DNA of 32,262 bases from positions 1 to 32,262 of the forward strand of contig MNYN01000081.1 of NCBI GenBank assembly GCA_001873105.1, written 5' to 3'. Of the stretch, positions 1-9,560 are shown piece after piece. The DNA is from Flavobacteriaceae bacterium CG2_30_34_30 (GTDB lineage: Bacteria > Bacteroidota > Bacteroidia > Flavobacteriales > Flavobacteriaceae). Position 1 is the first letter of the stretch. Each line of letters opens with the position of its first letter. A model generated the notes under the pieces. That model did not search any database. It was given only the letters and a program-made list of their open reading frames with translations, and was not told the DNA's origin. A program made the translations under genes and the position numbers.

Positions 1-1
1 G

Positions 2-223
2 CGAGAATCCCCTGCTGTAACAGTAGTTGAGGCTCTGGAAAAAGAAGGCTTACAACTGCTAAAAGTGGAACCTAACCTTTACAATGGTCGCGCAGAAGGA
101 CTTACGGAATGCAATGATGCCGTAAAACATGCCGATATTATTGTTTTTCTGGTGGCTCATAAAGAGTTTTTTCAAATTAAAACAGATAAGATTGTGATGG
201 ATTTTTGTGGAGTGTTGAGGTAA
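2..223 (+). CDS. wecC: UDP-N-acetyl-D-mannosamine dehydrogenase, C-terminal end (partial)
   Basis: This is the last 73 codons of a gene that begins before the window. The readable tail contains the stretches NGRAEGLTECNDAV and ADIIVFLVAHKEF and ends in DFCGVLR, which matches the C-terminal UDP-binding domain of nucleotide-sugar 6-dehydrogenases of the WecC/WbpA type. The family oxidises UDP-ManNAc to UDP-ManNAcA with NAD, supplying a uronic acid precursor for surface glycans. The C-terminal motif LVAHKEF followed by D-F-C-G is typical of WecC, but the catalytic cysteine lies outside the window, so a related dehydrogenase (WbpA/Cap5L-like) is possible. A second, diverged copy of this same tail lies at 3255-3332. 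Confidence 0.82.
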   Translation, partial: RESPAVTVVEALEKEGLQLLKVEPNLYNGRAEGLTECNDAVKHADIIVFLVAHKEFFQIKTDKIVMDFCGVLR

Positions 224-484
224 ATTTAGCAGGATTTATGGCTTTTTTGGATATAAAAAAAGTTTTGTTGAAAAGAATAGTGTATTAGCATTAAAAATAC
301 TTTGTGTAATTTTAGTATACACATAGTACAAAAAGTTGTGTAATATTAAAATGTAGAAGTACGCTTAAATTAAAGAGAACAAGCAAAATTAATTAGAATC
401 TAAGAATCATATAAGTAAAGATTTTTTTGTTTTAGAGCATCCATAAGAAATTAACTTGTAATTTAGTATTAAAATCTATATTTT
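224..484. other. AT-rich intergenic region, no gene seen
   Basis: About 260 bases of very AT-rich sequence separate the wecC stop from the broken beta-helix gene. I see no convincing ORF, no TAnnTTTG box at good spacing and no clear terminator hairpin. Confidence 0.5.
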
Positions 485-3239
485 ATGTTAAACACAATAT
501 CAAGAATAATAAAAAATAGCGGTGTTATTTTTCTCATAATTTTAATAATATCTGTTACAGAAATCACGGCACAAAATCATCCTCATTTATCACCAAATAC
601 CACTTATTATATAAGTAGTTCTAGCGGAAATGATTTAAGTTCAGGCATTTCACCCTCCCATCCTTGGAAAACTACTGCTAATATTACCTATTATGGTGAT
701 GATGACGTTCATCTATCAGGTACAAAAATTTTATTTAAACGGGGGGATATTTGGAATGATACAGGTTTTATTATAAAAAACCTGCATGGTACTCACAACA
801 ATCCTTTAATAATTGGAGCATATGGCTCAGGCGCTAAACCTATAATTTCTGGAAAGTCAGAGATTACCTCGACATTTTATAAATTAAATGATAATTCAGG
901 TAATCAAATATAAAATCTTTGGTATTGCAGTATGGATATTTATCCAGGACGGATTTTTGAAAATAATATAGAATTGATGAAAGGATATGATGTTCGTTTT
1001 TATAATACTTGGGTATATAATACTAATCAAACAGATAGTATTATGTCCTATAATAAAAATAAATATGATTTAGGGCAGTTACCGTACTCACTTTTAAACG
1101 ATTGTGAATTACCAATAATTCAAGGAAATAATCAAGCAGAAAAGCACAGATGGACATGGGCATCAACTGAGACTCCATTTTGGTTTGAAACTGCTAATAA
1201 TAATACTGATACTATAATTATTAATCAAAATACTTTGATTCTTTATTCAGAAATTAATCCTAATGTGAAAACTACTTTTTTTAAAAGCACAAACTCAGGG
1301 CCATCTTGGAAGGCAAATCCTAATATACAAATATTTGAGTGTAGTAATATACTTATTAAGGATATTGATTTTCAAGGAGGTAAAGACTGTATTGTTATTG
1401 GTAATTTAGGTTTAAATGTACCCCTAAATGAAAATGATATTAGTAAAAATATTGAAATAACTAATTGTAATATTGGGAAATATAGTAGTGATCCTTTAGG
1501 TATTAAAAATGCTGAAAATATAATTATACGAAATAACATTTTTGATTCAGGGTATGAGAAGAAAATTGGTCTATCAGAAACAAATTGTAACGCAATTGTA
1601 TTTAGAATAGACTTGAATGATTCCAGTGCAAGATATTATTATTCAGGTTCTGATAGAGGCACAGGAGATGCCATAGAGTTATTGCATTACGCTAAAAATT
1701 GTGAAATTTACGGCAATGAATTTACAAATTGGGGTCATGCAGCTGTACAACTCAATACATGGCGATATGAAGATCCGCATATTGCAGATAGTAATTGGAG
1801 TGTGTCTGGGAATAAAATATATAATAATGTAATTTCTGCTCCAGATATATCCTATGGAAGGGCTTTTACAGTTTTTGGTAATGAAACAAAAAATAATGAA
1901 TTTTACAATAATTTAATAAAGAACGTTACTATACAATCTCAAATAGCTGGTGTCAATAATTCATTTCATCACAATATTTTTGATAATGTTACTCAATCTG
2001 CTATAAGACCTAAGGGATATGCTGTGGGTATAAGGGTTATTCCTACTCAACAAGATATTTATTGTAATGGGAATAAATTTGATAATAACACATTTATCAA
2101 TTGTGAAGATTCTGGAATTATGATTACATCTGAAAATGGATATCAACCCATACATAATAATTATTTCAGAAATAATATTTTTTATAATTGCGGCAAAAAT
2201 TCAGGAGACCTTATAATTCAATCAAATGCGCCAAATTTATGTACGGATGAAGGCATAAGTTTTTGTACGAATGGGGTCTATAATAATACGTATTTAAATA
2301 ATTTGTTTTACAATAATTGGACTGATCCTAATATTATAAATATTTTATATCATGGTTCATCAATTACAGTTAATGATTTTGAAGAGCTTGATGGCAATAG
2401 ACAAAATGAAATTAATAATAATATTACTCAAGATCCTAAATTTATAAACTTGGCAACAACATATAATTTATTAAATGATAGCCCTTGTAGGAATAATGGA
2501 GATATTTCTATAATTTTAGATGATAATGGAAATTTATTAAATAACAATGAATTTAATAAATTTGATTTCTATAATACGGTATTTCCCAATGAAGCACCTG
2601 ACATAGGTGCTGTAGAGATAAAACCCACAGTTACTAAAATTTCCAATACTGATGAAAATTGTAATAAGGTCTTAAGCTCAAATAATACAAGGGTTGACTT
2701 TTATCCAATTATTGGTAATAATGAAGGATATACCATAAAATTGATAGACAGTGATTTTAATTATTTAGAATTTTTTGTTAATAGCACTTTTTTTTACTTA
2801 TCTGACTATTATAACGTTAAATTAAGGGATAGTCAAGGATTGCTTACCGGAAATTATATTGAAACTAATAGATGGTATGGTGTGAAAATCAAAAAAGGAA
2901 ATTTCAATACACAATATAACTATTCTAACTATGGTGGACATTGTAATATAAAATCACCAAATATTTTTTCCTTTGGCGACAAAATTAAAAACCTAGCCAA
3001 TGCTGATTTAAATTATATTATATATCCAAATCCTTGCGATGAAATTTTAAATATATTTAGTCATAATAACAATGAATTCCAAATTAAAATATTTAGTATA
3101 GAAGGAAAAAAAAATATTTAGTAAAAAAATATCACAAAGTGATAATTCAATAAATGTAACCAACCTATCTAAAGGAACTTATATACTTGCAATTTATAGA
3201 GACAATGAAATTCTCTATAAGAAATTCTTAAAGAAATAA
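485..3239 (+). pseudogene. Secreted right-handed parallel beta-helix protein with T9SS tail, interrupted twice
   Basis: A single ancestral gene explains three consecutive pieces. The first (485-913) has an N-terminal signal peptide ending near EITAQ, then YYISSSSGNDLSSG, the opening typical of secreted beta-helix (pectate-lyase-like) proteins. An in-frame TAA at 911-913 stops it; the same frame continues at once (NLWYCSMDIYPGRIF), so this is a point nonsense change, perhaps from a Tyr codon. The second piece runs to a TAG at 3119-3121 and is full of N-rich repeats such as IIIRNNIFD and NNTFINC, the rungs of a beta-helix. Its end holds the start of a type A sorting domain (IIYPNPCDEIL). Removing one A from the A9 tract at 3106-3114 restores the rest (SKGTYILAIY, ending YKKFLKK, stop 3237-3239). 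The family includes polysaccharide lyases, hydrolases and epimerases; the substrate is unknown. It is probably inactive as it stands. Confidence 0.8.
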
Positions 3240-3254
3240 ATATATAAAAAATAC

Positions 3255-3332
3255 TTGGTGGCGCATAAGGAGTTTAACAAGCTAAAAACCGATAAGATGG
3301 TACTGGATCTTTGTGGGATTTTGAATAAATAA
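3255..3332 (+). pseudogene. Remnant of a second wecC 3' end
   Basis: The reading frame encodes LVAHKEFNKLKTDKMVLDL and then CGILNK and a stop, which aligns residue by residue with the wecC tail that ends at 223. The two copies differ mostly at third codon positions and at a few residues, so this is not a recent duplication but a piece of a diverged wecC allele. There is no start codon or upstream wecC sequence. It sits directly before the lipoprotein gene at 3335, and together with the intact tail it brackets the beta-helix gene. Confidence 0.85.
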
Positions 3333-3334
3333 TT

Positions 3335-3802
3335 ATGAAAAAAATACTAATAATACTTGTCGGTTGTTTTTCTGTTTTTGCCTGTAAGCAAGGAAGTAAT
3401 GAATATTATTTATATCACGGATTAGAAGGATATAATAAATTTCGTTATGTGAATGAGGATTTCATAGAGGGATACAAAGTTCAGAAAATTGCCTTTTTTC
3501 AGGAAGCAGACCAACTACAATATGCTTTACTTTTGGATGATAGTGTTAAGGATGAGACCGTTAGCTATTATAGCTTAGGACTTCATGTGTTTTTAGATAA
3601 AGAAAAACTCCCTGAAAATAAAAATTTTTTAGTTTGGGACATAAAACCTGAAATTCAAAAAATGGGGACCAACAAATATATTATAGGAGGATTTAAAGAT
3701 TCTATAAAGAAGATGGACAGTTTGGTTTTTTTCCTGTATGATCGAGAGAGATATCAAGGAGTTGAAGGTAACAGGATTGTATTAAAAAACATCAAACTTT
3801 AA
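3335..3802 (+). CDS. Predicted lipoprotein of unknown function
   Basis: A 155-residue protein that I do not recognise. It starts with a short charged and hydrophobic leader (MKKILIILVG), and a lipobox-like VFAC gives Cys17 as the likely lipidated residue, although LVGC at Cys11 is also possible. The rest is a small, aromatic-rich, probably beta-rich domain without further membrane segments. It starts 3 bases after the wecC remnant and ends 10 bases before the polysaccharide-lyase-like pseudogene, so it is probably co-transcribed with it. Its position in a glycan locus suggests an envelope role, but nothing in the sequence names one. Confidence 0.7.
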   Translation: MKKILIILVGCFSVFACKQGSNEYYLYHGLEGYNKFRYVNEDFIEGYKVQKIAFFQEADQLQYALLLDDSVKDETVSYYSLGLHVFLDKEKLPENKNFLVWDIKPEIQKMGTNKYIIGGFKDSIKKMDSLVFFLYDRERYQGVEGNRIVLKNIKL

Positions 3803-3812
3803 AACTATCCAA

Positions 3813-4615
3813 ATGCTAAAAAATATTTTAAAAACCGTAATCCTCACAATATTACTAATTTCTTTTTCTTCTTGTAATGAAGAAAAGCCAATTCAGGAAT
3901 TTTCTGATAATTTTTACACAATAAACCCCTATTGGAATACCTCTGAAACTACTGATAATACTAGGTTTGAGATTGTCACTGATCCCTTAGATTATATGAA
4001 TAATACACTAATGTTCCGTTTACTGCCAGATGATTATAATGCTGGCGGTAAAAGAAATGAATTTTTTTTGAGAACAAGGGATACAATTGGATTTGAAGTA
4101 GAGTATTCTTTTAAGTTTTTATTCTTCCCCGATTTTTTTTCAAAAGAAAAAGAACAAGACTGGGTTATGATACATCAATGGCACGATAGACCCCTAAGGA
4201 TATGACTTGGAAAGAATATGATATGCAGACAACGCCGCCCATCCATTTATATATTCAATTGCTTCCAGGAAATGAATATTACATATCATACGCATATGGA
4301 TTATGGGATAAAAGCAAAAAAGAAGTTCGACGGTTTCAATCAAAAGCACCACTTCGACCAAATATATGGTATACATTTGAAAACAAAGTTAGATGGAGTA
4401 CTGAAGATAAAGTGGGTTACTCGATTCCAAAGATTAATAGCGAGAATTTAGTTGATGAAAATATACAAGGTAAAATATATGGTAGAAACATGTATAACTT
4501 TATGCCTAATTACTTTAAAATGGGTCTTTATGCTAATAATAAATTTAACGACACAATTTCAGTCTTAATAGATGACTTTTCATACATTTTAAGAAAAGGT
4601 GAGACCAAGCATTAG
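3813..4615 (+). pseudogene. Polysaccharide-lyase-like lipoprotein, frameshifted
   Basis: Two overlapping frames make one protein. The first (3813-4205) has a lipoprotein leader (SFSSC, Cys21) and then GGKRNEFFLRTRD and WVMIHQWHDRP. The second (in frame from 4202, to 4615) continues with MTWKEYDMQTTPPIHLYI and ends in a beta-rich region. The pattern GKRNE, then HQWHD, then a P-P-I strand resembles the heparin-lyase-I-like polysaccharide lyase fold (Pfam Polysacc_lyase), which has a beta-jelly-roll. The break is at the C4 run 4191-4194: one more C would read DRPPKDMTWKEY without interruption. Such proteins cut acidic polysaccharides by beta-elimination. As it stands the gene is either inactive or carries a sequencing error. 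Family assignment is moderate, substrate unknown. Confidence 0.68.
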
Positions 4616-4657
4616 GGTTTTTAAACTAGCATTAAAATTTAATAAATATTTTTATGA

Positions 4658-5902
4658 ATGGGAAATCTGATAATTAAAAATATAATAATTAACAATTTTT
4701 CCCAAGGGTTGCAATTTGGTTCTAGGTGGATATTGAATTTAGTGTTGATTTCAGTTTTAAGTATTGAGGATTTTGCTGTTTATTCTTTTGTTTATTCGTT
4801 TTCAAATATTTTACTTTCAGTTCTCCCTTTTGGAAGTTCGATATTTTTAATTTCAAAAGATTACAACAAAACTAATAATGCTTCTATTTTACAAGATAGT
4901 ATTTTAGTAGTATTGTTTTTAGCAACAATTATTATTCTTGCTTTTTTTATATTAACCCCTTTTTTACATAGTGTAAAAGGATGGTCATACTTAATTTATG
5001 GTATTGTGCTAAGCCTTATGCTGTCATTAAATTTAGTTCTTTTTTCTTATTTTAAGGGCTTGGGGAAGTTTAGAATTGAATTATTTGTTTACTCCTTTTT
5101 CTCACTTTTTCTATTGGCCTTTGTTGGCTATTTGTACTTTAACCCCACAACGAAGCCTATTGAATTAATTTTTAGCTTTTTAATTATATTAAATTTATTT
5201 GTTTTTGTTTTCACCTTAATTATCACTAAAAAGCAAACAAATATTTTAAGTTTGAACACATATAAACACGCAATGAAAAATTCACTTGCCGGCTTTAAAG
5301 TGAGAAAATATTTTGGTTTTCAGGAAATAGTTACTGCAATTTATACACAAATAGGTTTATTGATATTGTTTTACCTTCTCGATGAAGCTACTTATGGCTA
5401 TTATAGGGCGTTATTTATTATAATAGCTCCCATTTTTATGATTACTGTTTCCATATCACAGGTTCTATTAAATAAGTATAAAACAATAAAAAACAATCCT
5501 GATTATTTAGTATCTTTTTTTAGAATTACTCAAAAATATACGATACTTTCTGGTATTGCTATTTGTATATTCTTATTTTTTTTACGTGATATAACACTCA
5601 GCTATATTGGTATTGAACAGAATCAAAGTGCTTTAATCTCTTTTTACATTATCATAGTTATCATCCTTATGCGCTTTGTGTTTTCTAATTACGAAATGTT
5701 ATTAGTGGCTTTAGATAAACAAAAACAACGTTTTTGGATTATGTTATTATCAGCAGTTATAAGTGTTGTACTTTTGTTTATATTACTTCCTCAACATGGA
5801 TTAGTTGGGGCCTTCTCAATCAATGCAATTGCCTATTTTATTGTTTTTGTGGGGACACTTATTTTATCTGAAACAGCTTTTAAAAGAATTACACACAAAT
5901 GA
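4658..5902 (+). CDS. Wzx-type polysaccharide flippase (MATE/MVF superfamily)
   Basis: A 414-residue integral membrane protein with about twelve hydrophobic segments spread over its length and no soluble domain. Length, topology and the N-terminal pattern (a short polar stretch with NNFSQGLQFGSRWI before the first helix) fit the O-antigen/teichoic-acid exporter families. Members move undecaprenyl-diphosphate-linked repeat units across the inner membrane. It opens the assembly operon, overlaps the downstream GT4 gene by the four bases ATGA, and is followed by polymerase-like genes, which supports a Wzx/Wzy-dependent pathway. Base composition is very AT-rich, like the following genes. Sequence in this family diverges fast, so the call rests on topology and context. 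Confidence 0.82.
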   Translation: MGNLIIKNIIINNFSQGLQFGSRWILNLVLISVLSIEDFAVYSFVYSFSNILLSVLPFGSSIFLISKDYNKTNNASILQDSILVVLFLATIIILAFFILTPFLHSVKGWSYLIYGIVLSLMLSLNLVLFSYFKGLGKFRIELFVYSFFSLFLLAFVGYLYFNPTTKPIELIFSFLIILNLFVFVFTLIITKKQTNILSLNTYKHAMKNSLAGFKVRKYFGFQEIVTAIYTQIGLLILFYLLDEATYGYYRALFIIIAPIFMITVSISQVLLNKYKTIKNNPDYLVSFFRITQKYTILSGIAICIFLFFLRDITLSYIGIEQNQSALISFYIIIVIILMRFVFSNYEMLLVALDKQKQRFWIMLLSAVISVVLLFILLPQHGLVGAFSINAIAYFIVFVGTLILSETAFKRITHK

Positions 5903-7032
5903 AAGTCTTAGTTATAACCTCAAGATATCCCTCAGAAAACAACCCATACAATCATATGTTTGTGCATATACGATGTGTAGAAATGTTGAGGCAAGGAATA
6001 AACTTAGAAGTATTTGTGCCTTCTGACCAATACAAAAACTTTGTTTTTGAAGGGGTAGAAGTTAGAATGTTGCCTTCAAAAGAAATTGTGAAGCATTTCA
6101 CAATGGACAAAGTTTTGTATTTACATTTATTAAATATTTATCCTTTTAGTAGTGCAAATGGATGGGTTATTTATAAGTATATCTTAAAACACAACTTACC
6201 TTTTGCTATGTATATTCATGGCAATGAGGTTCAAAAATATACGTCCAGAATATATGAGTTTAATTATAGAATAAAGGATGTGTTAAAATGGATTAAAAAG
6301 GATGTTTTTGTTATACCAAAAATGAAGTATTTTGTCGGACAAACATCAAAAATTGGTAATAAGGTTTTAATCTTTCCGTCAAAATGGATGAAAGAAGAGA
6401 TGGAGCGAAATCTAAACTGTAAAATTTCAAGATTTGAAATTATTCCAAATGGAATTGACACAAGTTTTTTTTCATATCAAAACCAATCTGAATACAGGTT
6501 CAAACTGCTCACTATTCGATCACTGTCAAGTAAAGTCTATGATATTGAAAAAACCATTGAAGTCATGTCGCACCTACCTGAACGATTTACCCTTGATATT
6601 TATGGGCAGGGGGTTTATATAAAAAAATATCAAAAATTAATCAATAAAAAGAGGCTTGACAATCGAGTTAAAATCATTCCAACCTTTGTGGAAAAGGAAG
6701 AAATGAGAAACCTTTTTAGAAATTATGGCATTTTTATTTCCACAACTAAGATGGATTCCCAGGGCATTACTATGATGGAAGCTATATCAGCCGGATTATT
6801 GGTTGTAACAACAGACAACTCTTCAAAAAGAGAGTTTTTAGTGCACAAAATAAACGGAATTCTCGGTAAGTCACCTAAAGAAATAGCAGATAGAATTTGT
6901 GAGGCATGTAATAATGAAATTATATTTTCTGAACTTACAAAAAATGGTAGAGCTAGTATGGAACAGATTGACATACAAAAAACTGTTGAACTTGAGATAA
7001 AAACTCTAAGTAAATTAATTATCAATTTTTAA
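5899..7032 (+). CDS. Glycosyltransferase family 4
   Basis: A 377-residue GT-B fold enzyme. The N-terminal Rossmann half starts MKVLVITSRYPSENNPYNH, includes YIHGNE at 105-110, and ends near FPSKWMKEEM (159-168). The C-terminal half begins with IIPNGID (181-187), the GT4 linker motif, and carries DSQGITMMEAISAG (286-299), in which the Glu corresponds to a conserved nucleotide-diphosphate contact; this is a loose version of the E-X7-E motif. It should add one sugar from an NDP donor to the lipid-linked repeat unit on the cytoplasmic face. It overlaps the flippase by four bases and lies 22 bases before the first polymerase-like gene. Donor and acceptor cannot be read from the sequence. Confidence 0.87.
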   Translation: MKVLVITSRYPSENNPYNHMFVHIRCVEMLRQGINLEVFVPSDQYKNFVFEGVEVRMLPSKEIVKHFTMDKVLYLHLLNIYPFSSANGWVIYKYILKHNLPFAMYIHGNEVQKYTSRIYEFNYRIKDVLKWIKKDVFVIPKMKYFVGQTSKIGNKVLIFPSKWMKEEMERNLNCKISRFEIIPNGIDTSFFSYQNQSEYRFKLLTIRSLSSKVYDIEKTIEVMSHLPERFTLDIYGQGVYIKKYQKLINKKRLDNRVKIIPTFVEKEEMRNLFRNYGIFISTTKMDSQGITMMEAISAGLLVVTTDNSSKREFLVHKINGILGKSPKEIADRICEACNNEIIFSELTKNGRASMEQIDIQKTVELEIKTLSKLIINF

Positions 7033-7054
7033 ATTAAAAATAGCTTCAAAATCA

Positions 7055-8320
7055 ATGGGTTACAAACGGACAGTTTATTCAGGATACTTGGTGTTGACTC
7101 GCACCCTGATTGTTTATTTGTTGTTTTTATCACTTCCATTTGATATGCTAAACGGTATTTTGCTTAATAAAGGGATTATTTTACCTGTTTCTGTTGCTCA
7201 GGTATATAAATTTATTATAATCATTTTGTTTTTTTGTTCTTTCTTTTTTAATCCCAACTCTTTAGTTGTGACATCAACACTTTTTCTATTATTAATACTT
7301 CCAACGGTTTATCAATATACTAAATTAAACAACAGTGTTGAACTAAACTTGTTTAGCGACATAGTTAAAATATTTAGGTATTTAATGCTTGTTCTTTCTT
7401 TCTTCTTTTTTGTCCCTTTATTAAAAAAGAATAATCAAAACGCGAATAAAGTGTTGTTTAGAATAGTTTTCCTCTCATATATCATTTTAGCGGGAAACGT
7501 CTTTATTAAATACATTGGCTTTGGATATCCAATGTATGAATTTGGAGACATTGGCAGCAAGGGATATTTTTATGCCGGTAATGAGATTTCGGCTTTACTG
7601 GTAATATTGAGTTCTATTATAGCAATGAATCTTTGGCGAGAGAAGAAAAAAGGTCTGTATGTTTTGTTTTTTCTTTTAACTGCTCTTGTTGGGCTGGGAA
7701 TTAGTTCTAAAACAGGGCTTTTTGGAATAATCATAACATTTTTGTTGATTCCACTCAAACCGGTCTCCTTTAAAACCAGGCTTGGGAATATCTTTATTAC
7801 CAGTATTATAATTTTAATAACAATTCCTTTTATACTTTACTTTGCTTGGGAGTATATTAAAACTACTGAAATGTTTGTAAGGCTAGTATACTTCTATGAT
7901 AAACACGACTTGTTGACATTTTTATTTTCAAGTAGAAATGTTTATTTATCAGATGCTTTTAATGTATATATGCAGGAGTATAATCAAATAGAAAAACTGA
8001 TAGGAGTTGGACAGACAAAGTATGAATATTTAAACGATGGTAAAATTGTTGAAATCGACATTTTAGACATCTTTTTTGCATACGGACTTATAGGACTATT
8101 ATTGTTTTTAGGTTTAATAGGCTTTCTATTAGCTCAAGCTAAACGGTTTGCTAGAAACCGGAAATATCCTTACGCAAGTTTTGTGTTTTTAATGTTGTTG
8201 ATTCTTTTAGCAATTTCTTCTTCAGCAGGACATGTATTTAGTTCAGGAATGTCTGCAGTATTTATCGGATTTCTTTTTAGTCTAATGTATATAAAAATCC
8301 CGGATGAAGCTTCAAAATAG
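7055..8320 (+). CDS. O-antigen polymerase-like membrane protein (first of three)
   Basis: A 421-residue protein with about ten to twelve membrane segments and one larger periplasmic loop at roughly 270-330. That loop leads into LIGVGQTKYEYL and then EIDILDIFFAYGLIG, the polar-loop-to-helix pattern found in Wzy polymerases (an acidic residue, then a helix with G-x-x-G). Wzy enzymes join undecaprenyl-linked repeat units in the periplasm. The gene's 3' end overlaps the next gene by 17 bases, so the two are almost certainly co-translated. Family members share little identity; assignment is from topology and the loop motif. It resembles the third gene of this trio more than the second. Confidence 0.75.
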   Translation: MGYKRTVYSGYLVLTRTLIVYLLFLSLPFDMLNGILLNKGIILPVSVAQVYKFIIIILFFCSFFFNPNSLVVTSTLFLLLILPTVYQYTKLNNSVELNLFSDIVKIFRYLMLVLSFFFFVPLLKKNNQNANKVLFRIVFLSYIILAGNVFIKYIGFGYPMYEFGDIGSKGYFYAGNEISALLVILSSIIAMNLWREKKKGLYVLFFLLTALVGLGISSKTGLFGIIITFLLIPLKPVSFKTRLGNIFITSIIILITIPFILYFAWEYIKTTEMFVRLVYFYDKHDLLTFLFSSRNVYLSDAFNVYMQEYNQIEKLIGVGQTKYEYLNDGKIVEIDILDIFFAYGLIGLLLFLGLIGFLLAQAKRFARNRKYPYASFVFLMLLILLAISSSAGHVFSSGMSAVFIGFLFSLMYIKIPDEASK

Positions 8321-9560
8321 CCATTTATACACCTCATTTTTGTTTGGCCTCTTACTGCCCTTTAGCACAGCTTTAAGTAATGTGGCTCTTATTGGGTTTT
8401 ATTTTGCTGTAGCTTTGCTGGTACTTTTAAAAAAATCAACATTTCAAAAAAACAATATTCACCTATTGAAATACTCATCCATAGCTTTGTTTCTATTATG
8501 CTTTTTAAGCATAATAGTCACCAAAGATTATGGTGTTACATTTAATATGATGGGAAGAAGGATTACCTATTTATTGACTCCACTAGTATTTCTTTTTCTT
8601 TCAAAAGACAGTTTGTTTGATGTAAAAAAAACTGCCTTGAAGGGTTTATTTCTTGGAAGTTTGCTTTCTGCGGTTTTATTGTTGTCAAAAAATTTTATTT
8701 TCTATTTTGCAACGCGACCTTTTTTAGGCTTTGACAATGAACTATTAAACTTTTATCACACCGGTTTTCAATTTGCCGTAACAGTTGGCATACACCCATC
8801 TTATTTGGGAGTCTATTATCTTTTTGGACTAGGATTTTTATCATTTTACAATCAAATTAAAAATAACATATTTAAAATTGCCAGTGGCTTAGTTCTGATA
8901 TTGGCAATAGTTTTTTTGGCGTCCAGGGCTGTTTATATTTTACTGATATCCATGCTGTTTATTGCGCTTTGGGTTAAATTAAAAAATACCTTTCAATCAA
9001 AATTAACCGCTAGGCTAGTTTTCTTCTTTGGTGTATTAATCCTATCTTTAATGGCGGTAATGTTATTTAAAAACACCTACTTATATGACAGGGTTACAAA
9101 AGAGGCTGCCTGGGAGTTAACACAAAATGTCAATGAAAATTTCAATGCGCACACTAAAAGTGATTCAAGAGCTGCAAGATGGGATGTGGGAATACAGTTA
9201 TTTTTAAACAAACCCTTTTTTGGGTATGGAGCTGGCAATGAAAAGAAAATATTAACAGAAGCATACTTAGAAAACGGCTTGATTTATGCAGCTCAAAACA
9301 AATATGACACCCATAATCAATATTTAAGTTATATGCTGGAGTTTGGTGTTATAGGGTTATTATTATTTATGTATTTTCTCTTCTTCAATTTGAAACATGC
9401 CCTAAGAACCAAAGAAATCCTTCCTTCATTTTTTATTATATCCATAGCATTTATAGGCTTTGTAGAAAACTTTTTCAATAACAATGTGGGGATTACTTTT
9501 ATTGCATTTTTTGGGACAGTCTTTCTGTTTTCCAATTCATATTTATTAAACAAAAAATGA
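8304..9560 (+). CDS. O-antigen ligase/polymerase family protein (Wzy_C, WaaL-like)
   Basis: A 418-residue multi-spanning membrane protein. It has the clearest Wzy_C (O-antigen ligase) signature of the trio: a large periplasmic loop with SRAARWDVGIQLFLNKPFFG, then YGAGNE, and after it DTHNQYLSYMLEFGVIG, where the His-Asn pair followed by a helix with E-x-G is the conserved motif of this family. WaaL-type enzymes transfer finished glycan from undecaprenyl diphosphate to lipid A core or, in related enzymes, to proteins; some members act as polymerases instead. It overlaps the genes on both sides (17 and 4 bases). Ligase is my preferred reading because a second, different polymerase type flanks it. 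Confidence 0.82.
   Translation: MKLQNSHLYTSFLFGLLLPFSTALSNVALIGFYFAVALLVLLKKSTFQKNNIHLLKYSSIALFLLCFLSIIVTKDYGVTFNMMGRRITYLLTPLVFLFLSKDSLFDVKKTALKGLFLGSLLSAVLLLSKNFIFYFATRPFLGFDNELLNFYHTGFQFAVTVGIHPSYLGVYYLFGLGFLSFYNQIKNNIFKIASGLVLILAIVFLASRAVYILLISMLFIALWVKLKNTFQSKLTARLVFFFGVLILSLMAVMLFKNTYLYDRVTKEAAWELTQNVNENFNAHTKSDSRAARWDVGIQLFLNKPFFGYGAGNEKKILTEAYLENGLIYAAQNKYDTHNQYLSYMLEFGVIGLLLFMYFLFFNLKHALRTKEILPSFFIISIAFIGFVENFFNNNVGITFIAFFGTVFLFSNSYLLNKK

Noticed and set aside
4202-4615. A separate 137-residue gene starting at the ATG at 4202
   Set aside because: It has no leader, starts inside the preceding gene and continues the lyase-like fold; a one-base frameshift explains both parts better.
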